Assembly (NCBI GenBank): GCA_018466975.1
Contig: CM031552.1
Coordinates: 868,001-932,000, forward strand
Reading direction: 5' to 3'
DNA: 64,000 bases
Source of the DNA: Sparassis latifolia
Lineage: Eukaryota; Basidiomycota; Agaricomycetes; Polyporales; Sparassidaceae
Part shown: in pieces, positions 30,628 to 42,441 of the stretch
Numbering within the stretch: the first letter of the stretch is position 1
Layout of the letters: the number at the start of each line of letters is the position of its first letter
The notes under the pieces: model-generated
What the model was told of the DNA's origin: nothing
The model's database searches: none
What the model saw: only the letters and a program-made list of their open reading frames with translations
Program-made: the position numbers and the translations under genes

Positions 30628-33600
30628 TCACGATTTCACAACTATGTATGACAGAAATGTAAGCTCGGGCTGAAATGGACCAAGATGCGAATAAAGTGCG
30701 AAACTCACTCGGAACAAGAAATTGAGCTGTATAGCGAAGAAACGGCGTTAAAATGGCCCAATGTCCGAAAACAGAAGGACTTACATCTCCCGGAGTTAAA
30801 CGTCCCATAGCCTGCAACGAAAGACATCAGCAGCATTCACATGGAACGGGTGCACAGCGCCTACCGAATCATCTGTGGAAAGTGTAGCATCCACCATGGC
30901 CGCTTTCTTTTCCTGTAACTGAACGCGCGACGATGAGATAACAAACACATGTCTCGGCACGTAATACTTACCTGAACAATACGACTCTCGATGCTATCCT
31001 CGACCACAAGCTTGACAACTTGAACAGGGCGGTGCTGGCCAAGCCGATGAATCCTATCCATCGCCTCTGCAAATTACCTCAGTATCGTCCAAATAGGAAC
31101 ACGGTCGGTCAGAATCTGGTACTCACGATACTCGACCTGCGATTAGAGTAAAGTTAGGTCACATCGCCTCTGCTAGAGACATCGACAACTTACGGCAGGA
31201 TTCCACCAGCTATCCATCAAAAAGACGCGTGACGCCTCTGTCAGATTTAGCGCGACGCCGCCTGCCTTGAGGCTGACAAGGAAGACGGTGACGTGCACGT
31301 TGTTCACTACACATACGCATCAGTTAACCGTTCACGGCTAGGACGGCACCACGTACTAAAATACTGTATTGTCGCATCTCGGGCTTGCGGACTCATCGTA
31401 CCCTCCAAACGGCATACCTGTTCATCGGATCAGCAAGCGATCACTTCCATAAGTGCAGGGAATGCGCGGTGGGAGCAGTGTACGCACGTTAAAACCGCAC
31501 TTCTGAAGGCGATACGCGATTAGGTCAAGGAAATTGACGAACTGGCTGAAGACGATGCTCTTGGTTGTCGCGTCCTGCCGCCGGAGGTTAGTCAGCTCCT
31601 CGATGAGCGCCTCGATCTTGGACGACGACCGCCACTTGTCGAGGTCAAGCCGGCCCAGAATGCCCTGGCGCGGCGTTGCATTCTCCACCTCGACCTCGAG
31701 GGCGGGCGCCTCGAGGTCAATGGTGAGGGGCAGGTGGCACACTGGGCATGCGGGCTGTAGCGATGGACACGAAACATTAGTTCTTGGCTCCGCATAACAA
31801 AAATACTGCAAATGGATAATTCACGTTCATCTCGATCGCGGTGTTCAGATACTGCTTGATACACTCTCGGTCGAAGATGTGCCGGCACTTCGCCTGGATC
31901 GCATCTTCTGCGACGTCGTTGCAGAGACGGCACACAGTCGCTTCGCCGGCCTCATCCTGTACAAATGCGCCTGCGTTGGTCTTGCTCCTCAGAACGAGGT
32001 CGGGGTGGCACGCCATCTGGCGCATACGGGTGAGCCTTTCCACCAAAGTCAGTAGCTTGACCACAATCACTGATGAAACAGGAGACATACAGACTGAAGA
32101 TGTTCGAGTAGTCTGCGAACGGGGATGCAATCTCAGTGGGGGACTACGCAGGCTATGGGCGGACTCACTGTTGAGCACAGTTCCAGAGTCGACGTATGTG
32201 TTGAACTGCCTCTTCGCGTCCGAAAACAACGATAGGTATAATTCCTTCTCTTCAGGGCTGAAGTAGTCGCGCCGAATGATCACTGTGCGAGGGGGCAAGC
32301 CAAGATCGTCAGCCCTTTGTATCTGCACATACACAAGGTATCAGAGTCGATCCACGCAGAGCATGAAGGGAAGGTGCACCTTCGTTCTGCGCAGCATCAT
32401 ACGATCGAGTAGGATTCTCAGTTTCTTGAACGCGTCCTTGCCGGGACCGAGCATCCCGTTCTTCTGGATTGGCGTTAGGATCTCTGTATTCCAGAAGCAT
32501 GTCTGCAAGGTATGATGAGGTCAACATTCAAGCACTTGAGTGACTAACAACGTACATGTTTCATAGGGCTATGGCCACAATCTGCAGGGGAGTACAATAT
32601 GTTCAGAACGGATGACGTGACAACGACAGAGATGGCTTGCCGTCGCAGCTCCGCTTGTCACTGAATTTCCAATGCAAGGACTTGCAATCGCACATCTTGC
32701 CTGCATGCAAACCATACATGATCAGTCTATCTCTTTCCCAGCCAATCCGAATGTGGATCGGGGAGATGTAGGACTTACAGAAATAGAACGAAAAGGGGTC
32801 ACCACCCAAAAACCGTACGAGACTGTACAACTCCCCGACGCGGTTCTGCAGCGGCGTCCCAGAGAGGCACCACTTGTATTCGCTCTTAAGCTCGAACGTT
32901 GCCTTCGCGGTATTGGTCGCGCGCTCCTTAATGTTGTGCGCTTCGTCAAGCTGCGACGATGGGAAGTCAGCGGGTGACTTACACCGAAAGACGACGAACA
33001 TGGGGTACGCACGATGATCCTGACCCATTTGATGGCATGTATAGCCGACGCCTCCTTGACGATCTTGCCCTTGCGCTTGAAGCCGCTGTGTTGCTTGCGG
33101 AACGAGCTCTCCAACACAGCATACGTGGTCAGCACCTGAAGATGCGTGAGTACGCGGTCCAGAGACATGCAGCACACAGGACTCACGACGTCGTACTTCT
33201 TGAGCTCCCGGACGTCAGACTCTCTAGATGAGCCGTGCCAGATGAGGACTTTCATGCCGTCGGTACGCGTCTCTATTTCGTTGCGCCACTGCATGATGGC
33301 GACGGTCGGGCTGTAGGGCGGGACACTGGTCAATAACGAACGCGTGGAATGATCGAAGACGATGGACGTACGCTACTACCAAGTTCGGCCTGGAGCCAGG
33401 GTGGGACACCAGTAGCGAAATCATCTGGATGGTCTTTCCCATGCTAGATACGTACGGATGGACGTTAGCGACGAATCTGGTTCAGACGTACATCCAGGAC
33501 GTACCCCATCTCATCCTAGAGAGGAATAGTCGTGAGCATGAGTGCAGCCTTGGCCAAGGATCTTAGACTTACTGCCAAAATGCCTCCTTTCCAGATTCCT

Positions 33601-34938
33601 TTCTCTTGGTCCCTCATCCAGTGGATACTCTCCAGCTGGAAAGGGAGCAGTGTCACCTTGAGGTTCGGTGGCTGCTCGGCCTTTTGAGGTATTGCGATGG
33701 GTATATCCTTCTCGAGGTCGCCCCAGACGTTCCGGAGCTCGGGATGATTCGCGCGGAGAGCAACCGACGTTTTCTCTGCCTGCACAAAAACGTCAGGAGA
33801 GGTGAACAACTCATTCACGCAGCACGTACGTGAGTCAACTTGCGCCCGAGCTTTAGGCGCAGGTCGGCCTCCTCCTTGCTGTGCGCTCCCCTCATCAACT
33901 TCGCCTTGCGCCGCTGCTCTCGTCTTACCTGCCGGAGCTCTGCAATAGTCATGTTCTTCGGCTTGCTGGTATCGGTAACCGTGACTTTCCTTGCGACCCC
34001 CTTGCCCTTGCCCTTGCCCTTGGCCAGCGGCTCCTCCTCGGACTCGTCGGAGGACTTGACGGCGGACTCTTCGAGGTCGGATGCCAGGAAGTCGGGAGCC
34101 TCGTCTTCGACGGCCATCGTCCGCTGGCAACCAAGCCGGCGTTCTGCAGCTGCAGCACGTAGTGCTGCTGCCTTGCTGATGGAGGTAGACCTGGTGGTGA
34201 GCGTCACCCCTGTGCTCGACGAGCCGGCTTTGCCCACTGTACGTGCAAGGTCCAGGGACATCTTGATGGCGGCATCCATCATCACGTCCTCATCGTTAAT
34301 ACCCTCTTCGAGGATGTCGTCGTCATCACTGGCCTCGAGGGGTTCGTTCTGAGCAAGTTCGTCGTCATCTGAGCCTTGATATTCCGAGCCGCTATCGTCA
34401 GACTCGTCGATGGAGAGCTCCTCGCCTGACTGCACATCCTCCTGTGCAGGGTTCGCTTCGTTCTCGTAGTCAACTTCAGTTTCCTGTATAGGTCTTCCTG
34501 CCTGTCTACTCTTCTGGCCACTCACAGACTGCTTGCCAATGGGGGTAGTTTTCTGCTGGCAGAAACACACTCAGTGTCGAAATGACGACGACGAGAAAGG
34601 TTCTCAACCTTGGCTATGCGCTTCGGCACACTGATCTCGACGTAGACCTCCTTCGTGATCACTCGCCTCTTGGTCGGCTTCCCGATAGCAGGCGCATCGT
34701 CGTCTAGTTCCTTCTCGCTTTCTAGTGCACGCTTTGTGCCCTTGCGGATGGTGCTCATTCTGGTGGTACGTCTTGTCTGAACGGTAGGCTTGAGCTTTGG
34801 CAGTTCTGCGTCTATGTCGGACGTGTCAGGTGTCGCTTGCTCTGAAGTTCTCGCGCTGAAGAGAGGTGACACGACGGTTGTGGGGGTATTTGGAGTGGCG
34901 GAGACCTCACTACGAGCACGTTGTCTAGTGCGCGGCAT
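30628..34938 (-). CDS. RAD16: DNA repair SNF2 translocase with RING finger, RAD16
   Basis: Partner of Rad7 in global-genome nucleotide excision repair, acting as DNA translocase and ubiquitin-ligase component in the nucleus. There are many exons. The N-terminal 350 residues are acidic and low-complexity with [12 protein letters not shown], typical of the family. SNF2 motifs follow: [30 protein letters not shown] (Walker A), [39 protein letters not shown] (motif II) and [25 protein letters not shown] finger splits the helicase lobes as in Rad16 ([20 protein letters not shown], then [10 protein letters not shown] near 31740). Lobe 2 has [37 protein letters not shown] and [19 protein letters not shown]. 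The end is MGRLTPGD, then LNFLFR and a terminal exon with TGA at 30630-30628. A stop a few codons earlier is possible, because the last intron length is a multiple of three. Confidence 0.92.
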
Positions 34939-36881
34939 GGCTGGGAGTATAGAGTATAGATCTGTGGTCGAGAATGTCTACGAGGCGGTGGTTACTAGCT
35001 ACGAGGTGGTAGAAGACAAACGCGACTTTTGACGCGTCCAAACCTTATTTATGGCGCATCCGATCATTAGTCACGCTCTAATTTTCAACCGTGACCATCA
35101 CATGACCGTGAGTACCATGCGACGCGACGCGTCCCGCGGCCGTTTGTCTTGTCGTCGAGGGATCCTCGCTCAATCCAATGTCCAGATGCACTGTCCAGAA
35201 GTTAAATACTTGGATGAAATAACATTTCAGTGGCTCTGTCTTTTACTCCTTATAATCTCGTACCTTCAAGTACGCTGCAATTCACCTCATGACTGCTGTG
35301 TCCCAATCCTCACCGTCTCCGCATTGCCTCCTGTATTGCCATCGTTCTAGCATTCAGAGAAGTTGTGGTTTGATGCGAGTGTCTGTACCCATTTCCGTTC
35401 GAGAAGTCACTAATTATACCTTCTGCAGATGAGAAGGTTCCGTTGATAATGCTATGATTGGTTTGAATACGCCTCCCTTCCCATCCCAGGATTAGCGCTG
35501 AGCCCAGATGGGCGCATCTTCAAGTCTCGTGCTGTATGGCGAATCGCGCCTCGATGACGCTCGATACCTCCAGTGAGCTTCTGCGCCGTTGAACCACGAC
35601 GCATGGGCTCACAGCCTTGTTCACTTCTACCTATATTCGGTCGGTCACAATTTCTAGTTACCAGAGTTCAGCAATCCTGTGCACACCCACAGCTCTCCCG
35701 CAGTATGTCACATTGGCCTGCCTTTGGTGACTTTCTTGACTTCTAAATACTCATGGAATTTATAGTGGCTTACGGCACTCATGATCTAGCTCAGGATGGT
35801 GAGCGGAGCTTGCCTTGCGGATGGTAATCTGAATATGCCTCGCACCATCCTCAAGCACGGCGCGGTACTTTGAACCACCTGGGCGTCTAGTCGTTACGGA
35901 ATGAAGAGTGCCTTTGGAGGTTGTATTGAAGGTTCAAACGACAAGTTGGCGGCAATTTTTCTGCGTGTCTATTCTTACTGTCTGGGATGGAGTACTGCTG
36001 AAGTATCATGCGATGGTATCCACCACGATACGGGAGTAGCTGCTCATTTCCAAGACACCCTCAGCGCTACTACTGCAGGTCACTAGTTGCACAGTGGCTC
36101 AAAACTCACGTTTGCTTACGCGGAAGACCTCCACTTTTCTGCAGAACGTCATCCGATAGCGCAGACCATACGCATCTGGTTGCAATATTGTATGGCATCC
36201 TATTTGTGGCATAGCAGTGGTCTGCCTCTCCTTGTTATCCCTGCTTCTGCTCTGGCTGCTTAGCTTGACGAACTCCCACATGCGTCATACCACCATTGTT
36301 CTGGAATCGCATGTTCGCAGGCCCCCCTTTTGTCGGAAAAGATACACCCTGATCGCCTCGCGGCTGGCAAGTCTGAAGGCGAGTTTCGCATAAGTACTGC
36401 TACCATTTCTCCCAACTTACCTGTCTCCTCGGTCTACTTGCTCAGCCATAACCTTCGTACGACGCGATGTACTCGAATGAGAACTTACGCGGCAATGTCA
36501 AAGCAGAGGTGGAATTCAAGACTTCCCATGAACACTGCGACGAGCACATCTCGCCCATTGTCGCGTATGTGTGATCTGATATGGTGTCTCTTTGAGTCTC
36601 AACGTAGAAAGTATCTACCATGACCACGTATAGACCTACGTTCTGCAGCCGTACTGATGCTCACTGTTTAAGCCACAGACGTCCTTTCTTCCTCGTCTTA
36701 CAAGCCCTGTGCTCGCACGGGTGGCATGTTTATTCGAGACCATAGTCGTACACACGATAATTAGCTGCGGTACGGTAATTATTGTCTATCGTAGGGCGTC
36801 ACCCTCGAGAACAAGCAGGAACCAAAAAAAAAAGCAGGAAAAAAATACAATTTCAACGCCCCTCCTTCTGCAGCGAATATA
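34939..36881. other. Intergenic region with scattered exon-like fragments
   Basis: 1.9 kb between the RAD16 start and the end of the zinc-ribbon gene. Minus-strand pieces are mildly protein-like. One is a short frame ending at 35760 with the sequence RRPGGSKYRAVLEDGARHIQ; another lies at 36627-36442. I could not assemble a gene, recognise a family or see a repeat. A hidden multi-exon or decayed gene is possible. Confidence 0.35.
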
Positions 36882-37482
36882 TCACGATCCCTCGGGCTTC
36901 TGACCTTGGTTGACCGCGTAGTCAATATATCCTGGTTGGTACCCTTGCTGGTACAGGTTCGGAGGAGGATTTATGTACCCCGACGGCGGTGGGACTTGCC
37001 AATCACTGACTCCCCCACGTTGGAAATCGTACCCTGGCTCCCAACTATCGATGCGTTCAGGGGCACAATCAGCGATGGAACTCGGTCAACACTTACCCTG
37101 CTTCCATGGGGATGCTCCACTGACAAATGCTACATATCCATATGCGCTTCGATGATAGAGGAATGAGGGGGATGAAGTAGAGCTCAAACCAGAGTCTGGA
37201 CTTGGCGGAGTGTACGGATGCTAGGATGGGGTTTGAGCCTGCATGGCGCTAGAAAAGGGAGACACCGACATACCGTTGCCACATCTCGGGCAGATTCTGG
37301 GTGTCTGATTCCCCTCTGGCTTGATCCTTGTGGGGCACCCAACTGCAAAAAGGGTATAAGCCGACCGCCCACGAAATTGACCCATCAAGGAACGTACAGA
37401 AGATAGGCAAACATACTAGAGAAAACGCGCGAGACAATCAGTTCTATGGGTTCAGACACTGGCACTGCTGCTCACAGAACAT
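36882..37482 (-). CDS. Small zinc-ribbon protein (fungal zinc-ribbon family), micro-exon gene
   Basis: I assembled this 126-aa protein from five small exons: 37482-37476 (7 nt), 37415-37398 (18 nt), 37342-37274, 37220-37097 and 37044-36882. The total is 381 nt with all junctions in frame. It reads MFLCLPIFFGCPTRIKPEGN, then ICPRCGNASVHSAKSRLWF, then FIPLIPLSSKRIWICSICQW, followed by a Pro/Gly/Tyr/Gln-rich tail with YQQGYQPGYIDYAV. The CPRC and CSIC pairs form a zinc ribbon. The hydrophobic N-terminus and FIPLIPLSSKRIWIC segment are hallmarks of a fungal family that I recall as zinc-ribbon proteins of unknown function. TGA at 36884-36882. No single long open frame reveals this gene. The perfect fit of exons to the family pattern gives good confidence. 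Confidence 0.8.
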
Positions 37483-37807
37483 CGAGACTGCGATACTAGA
37501 GAATGCGAAACAGATGGCTGGGCGAGAAAAGGTGCTCCGCGGCTAAATGCAGGGCATCTTGGTCTTTGAGCGCAGCGCGCAGTCAAGTGCCAAGGCCAAC
37601 CCTAACCCCCATTAATAATCACGTGCTCTAGAAGATCGATCTTCGATTTACGATCATGATCCCAGTTTCTGTCTCGCGACGGGCAATGGCGTTCTGACAA
37701 CCTGTCGGATTGCAGGGATGTAATTGTCTTAATCTGCATCAACTGTCCTTTGTGCTGAATGGCGTGACAAAGGTTTAACTGCGCCGACTATATACTCCGA
37801 CTATATA
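37483..37807. other. Intergenic region upstream of the zinc-ribbon gene
   Basis: 325 nt between the zinc-ribbon start and the repeat nest. It contains AACCCTAACCCCC near 37600 (too short to be telomeric) and should include the promoter of the zinc-ribbon gene. Confidence 0.35.
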
Positions 37808-38499
37808 CTGTGCTATTACGACCAATCCGGCCAGTCACGCGTCCGAACGGGGTTGGCCTGGCCGGAATCCTAGACATGTCCTATGTCACGCTCAGTAAAA
37901 ACGGGAAGTCAAAGTGTAGTCGGCCAATTTCAAAATTTTGGCAAATTTGACTATTACATGACTACTTGTGACTATTCTTACGGTTTTCTGTAGTGCATGA
38001 CCTCATATTGTTTAGACCATGTCTGTACAGTTATTTTCCAACCCCTCAGTGCAGAAAAAAGCAACATATGAACTTCAGAATGCCATGTATTCTGAGATGA
38101 TCAACTGTGGTGTCTGACTTTTACAGACTATAATTTGATGGCAGTTGATCACATAATTTCTTGGCATGATGAGTTTGGTGACTGTAAACAGACTTCTCTG
38201 GACTTTACCTGACCATGGTGCCAAAATTTTGAATCTGATTGACTTCAGCCTAACAATACCTGACTTAAATTGACTTCCGGTTTTTACTGAGTGTCACGGG
38301 TGTAGTGGCCGGATTGGGTACCCAGACCGTGACTTGGCCGGCTGGCCGGTCACCCCATCAGTTTTCCCTCCCCAGCGGCTGGCTTGGCCGGCTGGCCGCA
38401 ATGTGTCCACCGTCCGCTGTCACGACCGTTCCGGCCGGGTGGCCGGATCGTTACAAGGCTGTCCGTTGTCACACCCCCGGCCGGATTGTAATGGCACAG
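37808..38499. mobile_element. GC-rich MITE with TA flanks (outer element of a nest)
   Basis: The ends are inverted repeats: CTGTGCTATTAC on the left and, reversed, CTGTGCCATTAC on the right. Both continue into AATCCGGCC after a small indel. TA flanks both sides. The interior has many CCGGCC/GGCCGG and CCGNNCGG motifs that give it unusual composition and secondary-structure potential. A second element (37891-38291) is inserted in it, leaving an outer length of about 285 nt. Confidence 0.7.
37891..38291. mobile_element. 401-nt MITE with 7-bp target duplication (inner element)
   Basis: Inverted ends CTCAGTAAAAAC[G/C]GGAAG extend to about 22 nt, ending with GTCAA. The direct repeat TGTCACG flanks it exactly (37884-37890 and 38292-38298). 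The AT-rich interior has a second inverted pair around AAAATTTTG. It encodes nothing. A 7-8-bp duplication points to hAT-like or similar transposases. Confidence 0.85.
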
Positions 38500-38604
38500 T
38501 ATCAGTCTGGAGGATAGTTTTATTATTGTCCGATCACCTTCCATATATGGGAATTAGTGTGGCATGTTGGTGTAGGCCGAACATATGTTGGTGTCACTGT
38601 CAGT

Positions 38605-38748
38605 ACTCGAAAGGCCGCCAGGCGGCGGCGGAACTTGCTCGGAGACGGGAGCGGACAGAATTGCCACAAAACAAATAATGCACAACAACTGTGTAAAAAG
38701 GACACTTTCACTTTTGGGTCGGGAGAGCTTGCTCTCCGAGCAAGAATG
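38605..38748 (+). mobile_element. Small dispersed element, copy 2
   Basis: Second copy of the 22238-22378 element, same orientation, three nt longer and about 93% identical. It keeps both subterminal hairpins and the inverted 12-mers CTTGCTCGGAGA/TCTCCGAGCAAG. It also sits between an A and a TG, as copy 1 does. Confidence 0.8.
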
Positions 38749-39303
38749 CTCAGCAAGGTGCTTTAAGACAATTACCTCTCTGTTGTCCAAATTTTCAAAC
38801 GTTCGCCTGTAGCAGCTGGTTGTAAGCCACCATCACCTGTCGTGTCCTGCGAGAGCGGTCGTTCGAACACACAAGCAATGGCACCTGGCGGGAAGAGCAA
38901 TTTGAGCACGAGTGTGAGACGAGGGTGGAACGTCGTTCCCGTCCGTCCCCGCCCGCTGCGCAGTTCAGAGGGCACATCTCAAAAGGTATACGCGCCTGCG
39001 CGTCCGACGTTTTCGTCCTCTTACGTGCCGGTCACGGTTTATTTTCCCTTCTGGCTTGCGACTCATGGTGCAGTTACCTCAGTACTGTTGCGCCTGGTCA
39101 TGTAAACGTAAACGCCTTCAGTATCAATACCAACCCTACCGTGACCACTGTCAATCAATGTTGCGGATGTTGAGAAAGAGTCTAAGACTTTGGCTCAGTA
39201 AATTGTTGCACACATGAAAGGCTATAATTGATCAACATGTTTATCTGATCATGAGAGAACGCTCATGTACATGATATTTCTACTAGAATTGCACGTAGCT
39301 ACA
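38749..39303. other. Intergenic region
   Basis: 555 nt between the repeat nest and the end of the glycosyltransferase fusion gene. No gene, RNA or repeat recognised. Confidence 0.4.
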
Positions 39304-42300
39304 TCACACATAGGCCAGAAGCAGCGCCATCATCAGAACGGACATGGTCAATCTCTGCAAGTTGTTCTTCCTTTCCTCATTTCTAGGACCGTCACCTGCG
39401 CGATTCGTAAACCAGTCAAACCTGGTTCCTAGAAGCTCAACTTGCCCCCTCTCGAACAAGCCAACGAGACGTCCGAATTCACTGAAGATCCTGATGAGCG
39501 AACTCTCGATGACTGCGATAATCCATGCGAAGCCGGCGATGCTTGTTTTGATGGCTGCTGCCCTATTAGCGTCCCTCCAGAGATGGCGGTACATATCGTG
39601 TAAAATGTTTGAGAGGAGAACAGCAATACACATCCTCAATCCAAGCGATAGAAGGAAACTTTTGAGGCAGACCCATGTAGGAGGAGGAGCGACATCCACA
39701 AACTGAAGCCACTGAGGATTACGAGTGCCGACAACGACAGCAATTCAGCACTGTTCGGAATATCTCTGTAGGTGAGGTCCGGATACAACTTGATGAGAGC
39801 TCCGTCGCCTTTTGACCACATGTAGAAGCGCCAGTAGGACCGACTGCCGTCATTCCACCACGGATGTGTAACCACAACATCGGGTGCAGCATGGAAACCC
39901 CCGCCGCCCCGCTCAATCGAGTATGCCCTCTTTCTGAGGCATAAGTCAATGTCCTCTCCGCCACCAGTCTTTGGGAAGGTTACATCGAACTCGACATTAT
40001 CCTTCACGTTCCGACGAACCATGAGATTGGCAGTAACACCCCAAGGCAAATCACACGCCATGGCCATGTCGCCTGCCTTCGTGGCAATGTCCCAAAAATA
40101 AGTTACACCAGCGAGGTGGACAGCCGCAGTGTATATGGTATCTGCGGAGGGAAACTGAGAATTGCCGACGAATCCAGCAGCGCTGGGATGAGCACGTATG
40201 ATCTCTTCCGCCTTGTAGAGGATATTGGGCTCTGGTTTCACATCGTCGTCCAGAAAAAGAATCCATTCAGCCGCAGACTCTTTCATGCCTCGGTTTCGAG
40301 ATGCAGAAGCGCCGCGATTGACATCATTGATACGGATGCGGACATCAGGACGACCAGAATACTCGTCAAGCTGGGAGATATTGGGTGACCTAGGGTCATC
40401 GATGATGATAATAAACATGACCGTGCAGGTGGTCGACGACTCCAGAGACAAGAATGCGTCAAGATAGGGAGCAACACCCTATAACATGGTATCACCACGT
40501 CTAGAGTGAGCTTGCGTTTCACGTCTGGTTGATATCTGCCGACCCAATTCTCCACCGTTGATGTCGCACTGTCCAGCGGTTGAAAGGTCCAGTCTACTGC
40601 AGAAACCTTGCAATAACGTGCGCCGCCACTACCTCCCATTATGTTGCGAATGCGGGACGGAATCATCCGGGAGCAACCCCAGCGTCTGTACAGTTGGAAC
40701 AGGAATGGGTCGCCGTCCTGATTGATGAACGAGTCTGGGATGACTCTTCCGCCGAAGATATCCATATGCGTTCTGTGAACGACCGGAAATGTGGGCATAC
40801 CGGGGAATGTGGTATCTGTCAGGGCGACACATCCGAAGCCCTCTGGAACGCCCTCCCGCCGGGCAAAGTCGGCGAAGCTGTCATGAACTGCAGACAGCCA
40901 GTCGCTGTCTTCCAAAATGACGTCGTCACCCAAGAGGATAAAGTAGTCGCAACCATCTTGCCATGCTCGGAGAGCACAGCGACGCCAAAGCGCACAGACA
41001 TGGCCCCTCGGAAAGTCACATGCCAAAGTCACAACATCAAAAATCCCCTCATCTCGCAAGACAGTCTCAGCCTCGTTTCCATCCGGCTTTAAGAGAAACT
41101 CGTCATCATGGTCGATGGCGAGGTACACTTGCAGTCGGAATCGCTGACCAAGATGGCTCCTATCGTCTATGGTGGTGCGAAGCAGTGATCGTGCAAATTC
41201 GCGGAGATTGTTGAGACAGGCATATGGGGAGACAGATCCTCTGGAAGTGATAGGAAGAAGGATGCCAAAGGTCCTCCCTCGGACGTGTAGGTCCACGGTT
41301 TCGCTAGTCTGCATGCCTACGAGGAGACGTTGATGCTCCTCCTTGGTTGCACCTAACAAAAGGTGATCCATCTCCCCAGAGATCCATTCTGCTGTTCGCG
41401 CCATACCGACTTCGAGGGTAACCTGAGGAGTCCACTGTAAAAGAGACTGCACAAAGTCGTTGTTGGAGTTACGAGATCCAACTCCAACGGGCTTGTTGAG
41501 ATCGTAGCGAAAGTGTACCTGCTCACGACTGAGCTTCGCACACTGCACCGCGATACCGGCAAGCTCCTGGATAGAGACAGCACGGTCTGAACCGATGTTC
41601 ACCGCGCTCGTGTAACCAGATCGAAGTAAACGGATGATCCCTTCGACCGCATCGTCGATGTAGCAGAAGGACCTCCTTTGAAACCCGTCTCCCCAGAGCT
41701 CTAGATCTAAAGGGAAGGTCCCCGCCGCTCTTGCAGCCAAAGCTTTCCGAAGAAGTGCGGCGGGGGCCTTCTCGCGACCTCCGTTCCAACATCCGCCAGG
41801 CCCGTACACATTGTGAAAGCGAGCAACACGTATCGCAAGCGTTGATGCATACGAATGTAGTACCTGCTCCGTGTTCAGCTTTTCCAACCCGTACAAGCCT
41901 TGCGGACAAGGAGGTAGCGCCGCCCAGACGTCATCTTCCCTCAGAGAGACATCCACGTCCCCGTTACCTTGCAGTGAATCGGGATATACACATGCCGAGG
42001 ATGCGTAGAAGAATCCGCGCACATTATGTGACAGACAAGCCGAGAGCAGATTCAGAGTCATAGAATGATTTTCTTCGTAGATGATGAGATTATTGTCAGA
42101 ATGAATGACCCCCATGCCGCCCATTGTAGCTGCAAAATGAAGTACGACGTCGACGCCGTGGAGTGCCTTCATGCAAAATGTCGGGTCGCAGAGATTACCC
42201 AGCAGGAAATCTGCATTCTGAGGAACATCGAGATAGGACTGCGGGTTTATGTCCGTGACGCGAACTTTGTAGCCATCGGCACACAGACGTCGGGCAACGT

Positions 42301-42441
42301 GGCCACCCTCCAGCAACGTTAGTAAATCCAGTCTATCCCGGACAGGAACAAACTCACGATAAATCCGTGGCCGCCAGTTACCAATATCTTGCTGTCTGGA
42401 GATAACATGGAGGGAAGACTGGCATGCAGTTTCGTGGTCAT
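39304..42441 (-). CDS. Sugar-nucleotide epimerase fused to two glycosyltransferase domains, membrane-anchored (one frameshift)
   Basis: About 1,010 aa. Exon 1 (from ATG 42441) reads MTTKLHASLPSMLSPDSK and ILVTGGHGFIGGHVARRL across the first intron, a Rossmann NAD site. The epimerase domain has SSACVYPDS and the catalytic YGLEK, resembling GDP-mannose 3,5-epimerase or UDP-sugar epimerases. A GT-A-like domain follows (FGILLPITSRGSVSPYACL, YFILLGDDVILEDSDW). Then comes a GT2 domain (LTLDVVIPCYR, WILFLDDDVKPEPNILYKAE, GGGEDIDLCLRKRAY). The C-terminus carries hydrophobic segments around ALVILSGFSLWMSLLLLHG and MCIAVLLSNILHDMYRHLW, joined by an intron at about 39666-39622. The frame breaks near 40483: VIPCYRV ends in one frame and APYLDAFLSLESS follows in another, as if one nt were lost. 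No intron fits there. It may be an assembly error or a recent inactivation. It is divergent from the GT8 fusion gene. Confidence 0.82.
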
